Translations under genes and position numbers: made by a program | Part shown: positions 54,940 through 64,000 of the stretch, piece by piece | Position numbering within the stretch: position 1 is the first letter of the stretch | How the letters are laid out: each line of letters begins with the position of its first letter | Source: Litsea cubeba | Lineage: Eukaryota > Streptophyta > Magnoliopsida > Laurales > Lauraceae | Length of the DNA: 64,000 nt | NCBI GenBank assembly: GCA_012931725.1 | Contig: CM022951.1 | Coordinates: 25,454,752 to 25,518,751 of the forward strand | Direction of reading: 5' to 3' | Notes under the pieces: generated by a model | What the model was told of the DNA's origin: nothing | Databases searched by the model: none | Seen by the model: only the letters and a program-made list of their open reading frames with translations

Positions 54940-55325
54940 TGGCATGAAAGCCAGGTTTTTTGTTTGTGGCATGGAAGCCAATTTTGGCATGAGAGCCAGC
55001 TTTTCTTGTGGCATTGATAGCCGAGTTTTTTTTTGTGGCATCTATAGCCAGTTTTGGTGGCATTGATAGCCGAATTTGTTTTGGTGGCATTGATAGCCGA
55101 ATATGTTTTGGTGGCATTGATAGCCGGTTTGTTTTGTGGCATCTATAGCCGGTTTTTTTTTTGAAATCCAAGTTTTTTTTTTGTTTGTTTGTGGCATTGA
55201 TAGCCGGTTTTGTTTTGGTGGCATTGATAGCCGGTTTGTGGCATTGATAGCCTGTTTGTGGCATTTATAGCCTGTTTTAATGGCATTTATAGCCTGTTTT
55301 GATGGCATTTATAGCCGATTTGGTT
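54940..55325. repeat. Variable 17-27 bp repeat cluster (GGCATTGATAGCCGG)
   Basis: About 15 units with a conserved core of TGGCATNNATAGCC and variable T/G-rich spacers, for example GGCATTGATAGCCGGTTTG. The form GGCATTTATAGCCGATTT at the right end equals the LTR repeat near 39034. Confidence 0.9.
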
Positions 55326-55333
55326 TTCAAAAA

Positions 55334-55810
55334 ATGCAAGTATCGACTAAAAGTCGCCTCCCTGCTGAATGTTCTTGCAAGTATCGATGGAATGTCGCAT
55401 CCTTGCTCATTCGATTGCGAGTATCGATGGAATGTCGCATCCTCGCGGATTTGGGTGCAAGTATCGATGGAATGTCGCATCCTTGCTTTTCAAAAATTTT
55501 GGTTTTGCAGGTACTGACTTGATGTCGTTTCCCCACGATTTTTGAAATTTGTGGTTTTCTCGAACCTTTGGGTTATGGATATCAACTGAAATGTTGCGTC
55601 TCCACAGTTTTTTAGGTTTTTTTTCGAACCTTTGAAATTTGGGTTGTGGATATCAACTGAAATGTTGCGTTTCCACGGTTTTGGATTTTGCAAGTATCGA
55701 CGAAATGTCGCTTCCCTGCGATTTTGGAAGTGTCGAACGTGAGTCCGCTTGCTTCCGATTTGTGCGAGTATCGACTAAGCGTCGCTTCCTCGCGGTTTTT
55801 GAAAAACCAT
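55334..55810. repeat. ~40-bp repeat cluster (GCAAGTATCGATGGAATGTC)
   Basis: Four good units starting near 55336, 55376, 55416 and 55457, then degenerate ones to about 55800 with the pattern 'TATCGAC...TGTCGC...CC'. The region lies between the convergent ends of the PMD gene and pol. Confidence 0.85.
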
Positions 55811-56160
55811 TTTTTTTTTAAAAAGACACGAGGGTCATAAATTTTGACCTAAAACCATTTTGGCGGTAAAAGGCAGGGTGGACTAGGGTGGAAATCCCTG
55901 AATCCGGATTTTTGTTTCAAACCATGAATTTTGGGTTCAAGGGTTGAAAATTTTGGTCAAGTTAGGGAAAGGTTCCTAAACTTGGATATATATATATATT
56001 TTTTTTGAACAATGAAACGATGAAAGTAAGCATTGTTTTTGATTTCTAGAAATTTCAACATTTGATATGAAAATTCTAAAAAAGGGTGGGTTTAGCGAGC
56101 GTGTACCTGGAAACCGGTTTTGGCCATACAGGCATTGCTCTTACCCAGTTGGGTAAGTCT
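55811..56160. other. Spacer between repeat cluster and pol end
   Basis: 350 bp including a short (TA)n run at about 55987. No gene seen; probably the start of the Tat 3' untranslated region. Confidence 0.6.
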
Positions 56161-58790
56161 TCAAGGGTAGTACCGCTTTAAGAACTTGCCATTGATGGGC
56201 GGCATACATCTGTCACCTTCCATGTTTAGGAGTGCGTATGCGCCATTGGAGAAAACTTTGTCGATGACGTAGGGTCCCTCCCATTTCGGCTCAAATTTGC
56301 CTTTGGACTTATGAGCGAAGACCATTGGTCTTTTTACCGTAAGAACCAAGTCATTCTTTTTGTAGGCGCGTTGCCTGACCTTTTTATCGAAAGATCCTGC
56401 CATACGTGCTTGGTAAAGTTCAATGCTTTGTTGAGCCTCGAGCCATCTCTCATCGAGATTGTCCAGCTCATGGAGTCGCAATTTGACATTGCTTTCTTGA
56501 GTCATGTCATTTTGCAAGGATACCCTCAAGGAAGGAATTTGTACTTCCAAGGGCACGACAGCTTCGCATCCATAGACCAAGGAGAATGGTGTGCTATGGG
56601 TTGGTCCTCGAACGGTGGTTCGATAGGCCCACAAAGCTTCAGACATTTTGTCGCTCCAGTCTCTTTTGTGATTAGAGACCATTTTTTTGAGGATTTTGCA
56701 GAGTGTCTTGTTGAAAGCTTCTGCTAACCCGTTTGCTGCCGGATTGTACGGAGTCGAAGGACAGCTTTGAATTTTGTATTTGTCGCAGAACCTGTAGAAT
56801 CGATGATCCCGGAACTGTGGTCCGTTATCATGGACGAATCTTTTGGGTATGCCGAAACGACAAATGATGTTGGTGCGTAGGAACTGAAGGACTGATGAGG
56901 TCTTCATTTCGTTAAACGCAAATGCTTCTGACCACTTGGAGAAATAATCCGTAGCGGCGAAGATGAAGCGATGACCTTTGCTTGAAGGGGGAGAAATAGG
57001 ACCTATGATGTCCATACCCCAGGCTTCGAAAGGCCATGAGATCGCTGTAGGATGTAGCCATTCTGGAGGCATGTGAATGTAATCTCCATGAACTTGGCAT
57101 TGTTGGCAGCGCTTAGCAAATTGCATTGCGTCAGCTACCATGGTAGGCCAGTAATATCCTAACCTTTTTATCTGATCATAGAGCTTAGGTCCAGCCTGAT
57201 GAGCTCCACAAAGACCAGCATGAACTTCTTTGAGTGTTTCTTCAGCCTCTTGTTGTGACAAGCAGCGTAGAAGTACTCCGTTGAAGGATTTCCTGTAAAG
57301 GATTTTTGAAGGAATATCCAAATGGAAGCTTGGGGTTCGCCTTTGGATGCTTACCCGTTCTTTTGGATCTTCAGGTAGGATTCCGAACATAATGTAATCA
57401 ATGAACGGATCCCTCCAGTCGCCAATTGAAGTTTGAAGGATTGAAATCCGACTTCCGACCACTTGGTGGCATTCAGCAACTGCTTGGTGTGTGTTAAGAG
57501 GAGGAAGGATTCTTCTTTCGCACACTGTGATTTGCATGTTTTCCCCTTCCTGGATTGCCATGGATGCGGCAAGTCCGGCTAGGGCATCTGCACGTATGTT
57601 TTCACCTCTACGAATGTGGGTGATGTGACAGATGTCAAACTTTTGCAGAAGTGATTGTGCCTTGTTGTAGTAGGGCAGCAAATCTGGCTTCCTGACTTCA
57701 AATTTCTGATTCATCTGGTTGACGATCAGTTGAGAGTCTCCAAAGACTTCCAGCATGGTGATACTGGATTCGATGGCGAGTTCCAATCCTAAGATCAGAG
57801 CTTGATATTCAGCTGCATTGTTTGTGCATGGTTCCAGTAGCGAGAAAGCGTGTGGAATCATGTATTTATCGGGGCTAACAAAAAGGATGCCAACTCCCGA
57901 GATCAGCTGTCTTTTTTCATTTGTCCTGGTTGCACCGTCAAAGTACATGTCCCAGGAGGCACTTTGTGAGAAAGTCTCCACATTGTAGACTGGTTCGTCT
58001 GGGAGATCATCTCTGAGTGGAGAATCTTTAGGCAATGGATGCTCTGCGAGGAAGTCCGCTAGAGCTTGCCCTTTGATTGCTTTTTGTGGTACATACCTAA
58101 TATCAAATTGTGACAGAAGGATGGACCATTTTGCCAGTCGAGCATTGAGAGAACCTGCCTTTGTGACAAGGACCTTCAAGAGGTTGACCCTCGAGACCAG
58201 GTAGACTGTGTTGGAGAGCAAGTAGTGACGCAGCTTTTGTACGGCGAACATCACTGCAAGACATTCTTTTTCGACTGGAGAGTAGCGATGCTCTGCACCT
58301 ACTAGCATGCGGCTGAGGTAATACAGAGCAGCTTCTTTTCTTTGATCATTTTCTTGCGCAAGCAGAGCACCCAGAGAGTGATCAAGGGCTCTTGTGTACA
58401 AGATGAATGGTTTTCCAGTGGTAGGAGCAGCTAACACTGGAGGTTTTGTCAGGTATGACTTGATGTCTTGGAAAGCAGCTTCACAGTCAGCATCCCAGAC
58501 AAAGTTTACACCTTTTTTTCATCAACCGAGAGAATGGACGGCATTTCCCCGAAAGATTGGAGATGAACCGTCTGATGTAGGCCAATCTCCCTTGAAGCCC
58601 TTTGAGTTCTCTCAAGGTTCTTGGAGAGGGCATTTCTAGAATGGCTTTGACTTTTATGGGGTCAAGCTCTATTCCAGCTTTCCGAACTAAGAATCCGAGG
58701 AACTTACCCGACGAGACGCCGAAGAAGCATTTCAATGGATTCATTCGTAGTTTTTGTTTGCGAAGCCAGAGTGTAAGTGCTTTCATCAGA
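56161..58790 (-). pseudogene. Tat pol remnant: RT end, RNase H, second (archaeal-type) RNase H, integrase
   Basis: The RT survives only from 'RMNPLKCFFGVSSGKFLGFLV' onward (58786-58487); the palm with its YIDD-type motif is gone. A one-base expansion of an A run near 58515 shifts the frame. From there a 758-codon frame (58437-56161) is open. It begins with RNase H (residues 1-130), followed by a second, archaeal-type RNase H (about 160-290, 'YFDGATRTNEKRQ', 'NNAAEYQALILGLELA', 'DSQLIVNQM') that is diagnostic of the Tat lineage. The integrase has an H-x4-H...CQQC zinc domain (404-447) and catalytic D475, D537 and E574. It ends '...PINGKFLKRYYP' without a chromodomain. The integrase part looks intact, but the whole cannot reverse-transcribe. 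Confidence 0.9.
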
Positions 58791-61700
58791 CGATGCTTCG
58801 GAAGAGCTATAATCCCGAATTATCACATTACAGGAAGCTCTGACAGGAGACGTTGCCTGATCGGAGTCAGACTCATCCTCGGATGTGAGAGGATCGTCTA
58901 TCCAGCAATTTTCTCCATTTTCAGGAGTTAAGGGAGGATGTACCTGGTGGTCTTCAGGGACTTCAGGCTCTGGATTGCGAGGAGGCTCGTTGACGCGTTC
59001 TTGCTCTTGTTCTAGAGCGAGTCGCTGCAAGATCCTTGCATATTCTTCAAGATCAGGCATGGGAGCCGGATCTTCTTCTTCATCATCTCTTTGTGGCTCA
59101 ACATTGTTGATTTCCACTGGAGTAATGAGGGGTGCTGGTTCAGCAGCATTTTCTTATACAGCCTCTTGGTCTTCTTCATCATCAGACCAGGATCCTTGTG
59201 GCTGTAGGGGGTTATACCAGATTACTGGCATAAGATGAGACTCAGGAACCCATTCTTCATCGGAGAGATATTCTCCTATTTCAAGGGACTCCTCCCACTC
59301 GTCTGCGTAGTTGGATTCGAATCCATCATCGGTGTCGCTGGACTCGTATCCATCAATGGAGAATCCAACTACCGAATTGCAAGAGTATGATGCCTCCTGC
59401 ATGGTTTCTTTGAATTGAGGTGGCATGAAATCACTGAGAGTGAATTTTCTTACCCCCTTTGAAGTCTCTGGAAGGGATGTTTTTGTTGCCTCCAGTGAAG
59501 CGGTAGAGGAAGCCTCTGCCTTTTCTTTGACCTCTAGTTTTGGCTGGGTCTTCTCTTGCCGTTTGAGCTTGAGGAGATGTTTCCTAGCCTGCCTTCGCTG
59601 TTGAGCTGTAGGCTTTGTTTTCACGACCTCCCAATTTTCATCTTCCAGGAGATCGGGATGTACCCATATCGGTTGTCCGTCTGGTGTCGGGTAAGGAACC
59701 AGTTGCTCGGACGCTTGGATTGAATTTATCACCTTGAAGGAAGTAGTGATCTTCTTTTTCGGTGATTTTGATGTTTGTCCACATGTCACCATGTTGACGG
59801 AGGCAGACCCATAGTTCTTGTCAAAGGTGATGACTCCGTTTTTCCACATCTCATTTATTTTCTCTCTCACAACGAAGCATTGATTGAGAGGATGCGAGAT
59901 CATCTGGTGGTATGGACAATACCGAGGATCGTTGGTTTTGCCAACATCACCCGGTCTTTTTGGTTCAGGCAAGGTGAGCTTGCCGTTTGCCACGAGAGCC
60001 CCGAAGATTTCATCAACATCTTCATCAAACGGGTATTTCTTCTCTACTCGTTCTTTGAAGGCATCAGAGAGTTCAGGTCTCTTACCAGCAGCTTTGTTTT
60101 CAGCTTTCTTTGGTGGCTGAGGAGCTGACTTGGTCTGCACATTGAGGGCCTCTTTCTTCTTTGGTTTAGAGGTTGCAATGGCGGTTGGCTCTTTTCTTGA
60201 TGATTTCTGACTGTTGAGGTCTTTAATCACCGTTTCAGCTTCGATGGAAGCTTCTAGGAGTTCTCCCAGGTTTTTTGATTTGTTGCCGATGATCATGGAG
60301 CGGATTCTGGCTCTCATGTTGTTTCGGCAGATGTCGACTAGCGACGCTTGTGGCAATACATCAGAGCATTTGTATGCCATTGCTTTCCACTTGTGAATGA
60401 AGTCATATGTTGATTCATTCTCCCCCTGTTTTAGGCTGCACAGTGAGCCATAGTAGCGGGATGATCTTCACCTTTGAAGTGAGTGAGGAAGCGTGTCTCT
60501 AGCATGGCCCAGTTCTGGATTGAGTCCTCCGGCAGAGTGGAGTACCAATCGAAGGCCGTACCTTTTAGGGTACTTGCAAAGAGGCGGATCTTGAGTGCAT
60601 CTTGATCTGCGATAGCTCCCGTCAGGATCTTGAAGTGGATGACATGCTGTCTGGCTGATCCTTTCCTCGTATATGTTTGGAGAGTAGGATGCTTGAATTT
60701 GGTGGGGAACGGGACCGAGTCCATCCATAAGGGATATGGTGGCTTGATCCCATGCTCTTTGAGTATATCCTCTTCTTTTGCTTTGGCGAGGATACCGTCT
60801 ACGTCCTTTTTGGTAAGGGCGCGTGACTCATTTTCTTCTCTATTTACCTCGTCGTCTTGATGATTCGGAGGAGGTTCATTTTTCGCCTGATTTTGGAAGG
60901 CGAGGAGAAGGTTTTCCATCAGAGTTTCAATCCTCTGCTGGCCCTGTTCCAACTGTTGGATGCGGGTGATCGCATCTTCTGGAGGTGGATTGCGGGGTGG
61001 TGGCTCAGAATTTGTAGCCAAGACATTCATCCTTCGTGATTCGAACGAAGAAACTGTCCTGGTGACTGAGCTGGGGCTCATTCTTTTTGAAGAAGAGCTT
61101 GAGGAAGGATCACTCTGCTGTCCTTTGCTTGAAGGAGCAGGGGATTCTTCTGAATGTCTTCTTGTCCTTGAGATGCTGCGGGTCATCGGACGTCGGACAT
61201 GGATTTTTGTTGCTGATTTTTGGCGCCTTCTGGTTTTTCCAACCATATGGACGGCAGCAACTTGGTTGGGTCTTTCTTTTTTGACCCATTTGGGAGAGAC
61301 TTGAAGTGTGGGAGGCTGGGTCCTTTGCTTCTCTAGTCTCTTTTGCCGGTATGACGCGCGGCGGTGTATACGACGAGCAATTTGAGCTTCGGTCAGCTCT
61401 GACTGGGCTTTGACGATGAAGGATGTGCTCCCTCGGGCGCAGCAGCCGAGCCTGTCTTCTTTGTAGCTGGGCAAGGACAGGATACGAACCCTATCATTCG
61501 CCAGTTGCAGCGAAGCTTTGAATTTTTGAAGTTCGGCCCCTGTAGATATGAAGGGTCGAACTGCAGATTTGTAGGCCTTAGCAGATGCTTGTGGAGGCCT
61601 TGTGATGCATGACTTGATTTTGGGCTTGTAGGAACAAGCCGGCTCATGCTGGGATGACTTGAGAGTCAGGTTGGAGATGGGTCTCTCCTCTTTCATGTAA

Positions 61701-62140
61701 GCAAGAGGATAGAACTGGTTCTCCTTGAGTGGGGCCAGGAATGTTGGCTTGGTGGATGTCTGGGACCTTCTCTGTTTTGGTGAAGGTCTTGGGGACCAAG
61801 TCTTGGAGTAGACCTGGTTGTTTGCAGGTTGAGGCCTCGTGGGGCTGCCACGGGCTTCAGGCCTTCTGGTGCTCGCCTTTGGTGTCACGGTAGTGACACG
61901 TTGAGAGGCGAGTTTCTGCTTCTTAGAAGGAGCAGTTTGTTCCTCAGGAAGTGGGAATGGTCCCAGCGTCCCGAAGACGATAGTCCGGGGAGTCGAGGTC
62001 GACCTGGAGTTCAGAGAGTTGCCGAGGGAGTTGACGCTTCGGCAGCTGATTGGGCGCTTGTAGGTGCGCGTGGTTTGCTTCTGTTGAAGCATGAGTTGGT
62101 GCTTGTTTTCGTCGAAAGTAATGGTTAGTGAAGCTGCCAT
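58704..62140 (-). pseudogene. Tat gag and downstream acidic region, disrupted
   Basis: Gag starts at ATG 62140 (MAASLTITFDENKHQL) and is open to 60431. It has a basic, low-complexity N-terminal half and then the Retrotrans_gag domain ('TAFDWYSTLPEDSIQNWAM'). At about 60440 a base is missing in a CAC(C)TGTGC context. The gag continues in another frame ('MAYKCSDVLPQASLVDICR', later a Cys/His region 'YCPYHQMISHPLNQC') down to a TAA at 59156-59154. The same frame then runs on through an acidic stretch to 58704. No aspartic protease D(T/S)G is visible. The sequence passes from '...DYSSSEASSDE' into RT-end sequence near 58790, so protease and most of RT were deleted. Confidence 0.85.
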
Positions 62141-62159
62141 TGTTAGTTTTCGAAAATTT

Positions 62160-62161
62160 CT
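62160..62161 (-). promoter_or_regulatory. Candidate 3' splice site before Tat gag
   Basis: On the minus strand a TTACTAAT branch-point-like sequence is followed by GGTCTTGTTTCAG, with AG at 62161-62160, 19 nt upstream of the gag ATG at 62140. This would be the end of a leader intron. The donor would be further right and is not identified. Confidence 0.35.
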
Positions 62162-62533
62162 GAAACAAGACCACATCCATTAGTAATCACAAGAATATAA
62201 TGATCATAAATGGGAAGTTCTATGGTTTCGTCTTTTCAAATTGCTCGAGGTAGATGACCCAAGCAATATGAGGAAGGCAAAATGCCATAGAGGGTACAAT
62301 TGTTCTGATCGCAGGTATGGTAAGCCCAGAATGGGCATCCCAGTGACTGCTAGAAGCAATTGTGAACTTAAATTCGACTTATCGAGAAGCAGAGCTTGCT
62401 CGAGGTAAGAAGAATATAAAGTTGGAGTTACAGATGTGCCGGTCGCAATACAGTAGACCCTGAAAGGGCGTACTAGTACCGCTAGACACAAATGTTTTGA
62501 GACCGCATCTATGAGATGAGATTCTCTGTTTTG

Positions 62534-62826
62534 AAAGGTCAAGATTGGATTCATCAAAGAGAGCAGATGGTATTCCAATCTGAACACGGGCTCAGCGATT
62601 TCCGCGAGCGCCAGTGCTCAGAAAGAAATGAACCATGATTTCTCGGATCTGAATCTAAAAATGACGAGTTTTTTTTTTTGAAAGGCCAATATCGGGTTCA
62701 TCAAAGAGAGCAAAAGGCACTCCAATCTGAACACGGGCTCAGCGATTTCCGCGAGCGCCAGTGCTCAGAAAGGAGAAGACCAAGATTTCTCTAATCTAAA
62801 CCCAAAAATGACGGAAGTTTTTTTTT
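62534..62826. repeat. ~146-bp tandem duplication
   Basis: Two copies starting near 62534 and 62680 share TCTGAACACGGGCTCAGCGA and GATTTCCGCGAGCGCCAGTG with small differences; each ends in a T run. Confidence 0.9.
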
Positions 62827-63244
62827 TTGAAGTTTTTTTTTTTTGAAGATTTTTTTTTGAAGATTTTTTTTTTTTTTAAAAATCATTTATTTTTATTTAT
62901 TTTTATTTTTATTTTTTATTTTTTTTTTAAGATTTTTTTTTGAAAAATTTTTTTATTTTTAATTTTTTATTTTAAAATTTTTATATTTTTTTTTTAAAAA
63001 AAATTTATTTATTTTTATTTATTTAAAAGACGAGAGAGTACACATAGGCCTCCTAACCCGGTCTTATGAAATCTTGATTGATAGAATTGCCCCCAGGTAA
63101 GGGTAGGATTACTTAATGAACCCGTTTGGAGGACCCTTGCCTAGAACAGTCAAGCTGTCTCCACACTCTGGACAAGGCTTTTCTTTGAATCAACCATGAT
63201 CAAAGAACACAGTTGGTTTAACCTTAGTGGTCTATGTCTTTTTT

Positions 63245-63434
63245 ATATATATATATATATTTTTTTTTTATTTTTAATGAACTCATCGAAGAGAAACGAT
63301 GGCCCAAAACCTTAGTCGAACAGGCTCAACATTTCTGCAAGCGCGATGAACGATAGGAACGGATCAAGGTTTCTCAATTTTGAATCCAAATTGAGAAATC
63401 TAAATTTTTTTTTTTACTTTTTTTTTTTACTCTT

Positions 63435-63466
<32 letters not shown>

Positions 63467-63955
63467 ATTTTTAATGAACTCATCGAAGAGAAACGATGGC
63501 CCAAAACCTTAGTCGAACAGGCTCAACATTTCTGCAAGCGCGATGAACGATAGGAACGGATCAAGGTTTCTCAATTTTGAATCCAAATTGAGAAATCTAA
63601 AATTTTTTTACTTTTTTTTATATATATATATATATTTTTTTTTTGATTTTTTAATGAACTCATCGAAGAGAAACGATGGCCCAAAACCTTAGTCGAACAG
63701 GCTCAACATTTCTGCAAGCGCGATGAACGATAGGAGCGGATCAAGGTTTCTCAATTTTGAATCCAAATTGAGAAATCTAAAATTTTTTTTACTTTTATAT
63801 ATATATATATATATTTTTTATTTTTAATGAACTCATCGAAGAGAAACGATGGCCCAAAACCTTAGTCGAACAGGCTCAACATTTCTGCAAGCGCGATGAA
63901 CGATAGGAACGGATCAAGGTTTCTCAATTTTGAATCCAAATTGACAAATCTGATT
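63245..63955. repeat. 173-197 bp tandem repeat with (TA)n and T tracts, four copies
   Basis: The motif ACTCATCGAAGAGAAACGAT occurs at 63281, 63478, 63658 and 63831. Each copy is followed by about 120 bp of almost identical sequence ending in an inverted pair (TTTCTCAATTTTGAATCC / AATTGAGAAA). Only the T and (TA)n tracts vary in length. Confidence 0.93.
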
Positions 63956-64000
63956 TTTTTTGTTTTTTTTAAATTTTTTTTTTTTGAAAAGAGAAAGAGT

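Larger units (their letters stand above)
38757..64000 (-). mobile_element. Ty3-gypsy, Tat lineage (Ogre/Retand-like), split by Copia-3, right end outside window
   Basis: The element reads on the minus strand. A 2269-bp 3' LTR lies at 38757-41025, with a purine tract at 41026-41042. The body carries tandem repeats, an antisense five-exon PMD gene, and then pol (56161-58790) and gag (58704-62140). A long repeat-rich leader runs off the window, so the 5' LTR is beyond 64000. Lineage evidence is a second, archaeal-type RNase H between the normal RNase H and integrase, no chromodomain, an integrase end reading 'PINGKFLKRYYP', and an extra antisense gene between integrase and the 3' LTR. Without Copia-3 the visible part is about 17.5 kb, a size known from Tat elements. 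Its gag-pol is non-functional. Confidence 0.87.
62162..64000 (-). other. Tat untranslated leader, repeat-rich, runs off window
   Basis: At least 1.8 kb without coding potential. It contains a two-copy 146-bp repeat, long T tracts and poly(A/T) from 62815 to 63025, and a four-copy repeat with (TA)n blocks from 63245. The primer site and 5' LTR are not reached. Confidence 0.7.

Noticed and set aside
55042..55308. Minus-strand frames with 'INATKTGY' type peptides
   Set aside because: Products of the short tandem repeat cluster, not proteins.
1..64000. tRNA or rRNA genes
   Set aside because: I looked for tRNA arm motifs and rRNA core sequence and saw none; the only tRNA-like signals are retrotransposon primer sites.

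Overview
The window is nuclear plant DNA. It holds a high-copy 172-bp satellite, spliceosomal introns, three Ty1-copia elements with initiator-Met-tRNA primer sites, and a Ty3-gypsy element of the plant-specific Tat lineage. I see no ordinary single-copy host gene. I do not recognise the satellite and cannot name the species.

Layout: (1) 1-9627 and 19202-34057 are one satellite array of about 140 monomers, with a local higher-order organisation of about 2.24-2.56 kb (13-15 monomers) and a 5-monomer, 860-bp block further right. (2) Copia-1 (9628-19196, minus strand) splits the array. It has 2059-bp LTRs and a 5-bp target duplication, but its gag-pol is broken. (3) At 34058 the array ends at Copia-2 (plus strand), a deletion derivative in which gag zinc knuckles run straight into the RNase H end. 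(4) Copia-2's right LTR is cut at 36507 by an unclassified LTR-like segment (36508-38756). (5) That segment is cut by a very large Tat-lineage gypsy element (38757 to beyond 64000, minus strand). (6) The Tat element is in turn split by Copia-3 (41272-48981, minus strand), a Sirevirus-like element with LTRs identical apart from a poly-G run and an uninterrupted 1619-codon gag-pol.

The most notable locus is inside the Tat element, antisense to its gag-pol. It is a five-exon gene (49927-54667, plus strand) for a predicted 1221-residue protein with a plant mobile domain (PMD), a basic nuclear-localisation-like cluster, acidic linkers and a C-terminal coiled coil. All four introns are GT-AG and phase 1, the joined exons stay open to the end, and a TATA box lies upstream. 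The element's own gag-pol is dead: it has a large deletion through the protease and the RT palm, two frameshifts and one stop. The antisense gene therefore appears to have kept its coding potential while its carrier decayed. Antisense orientation would also explain how introns survive passage through an RNA intermediate.

A second signal is that Copia-1 and Copia-2, which are unrelated, both join the satellite after exactly the same base. That point is at the middle of a CGAGC/GCTCG dyad carried by the monomer.
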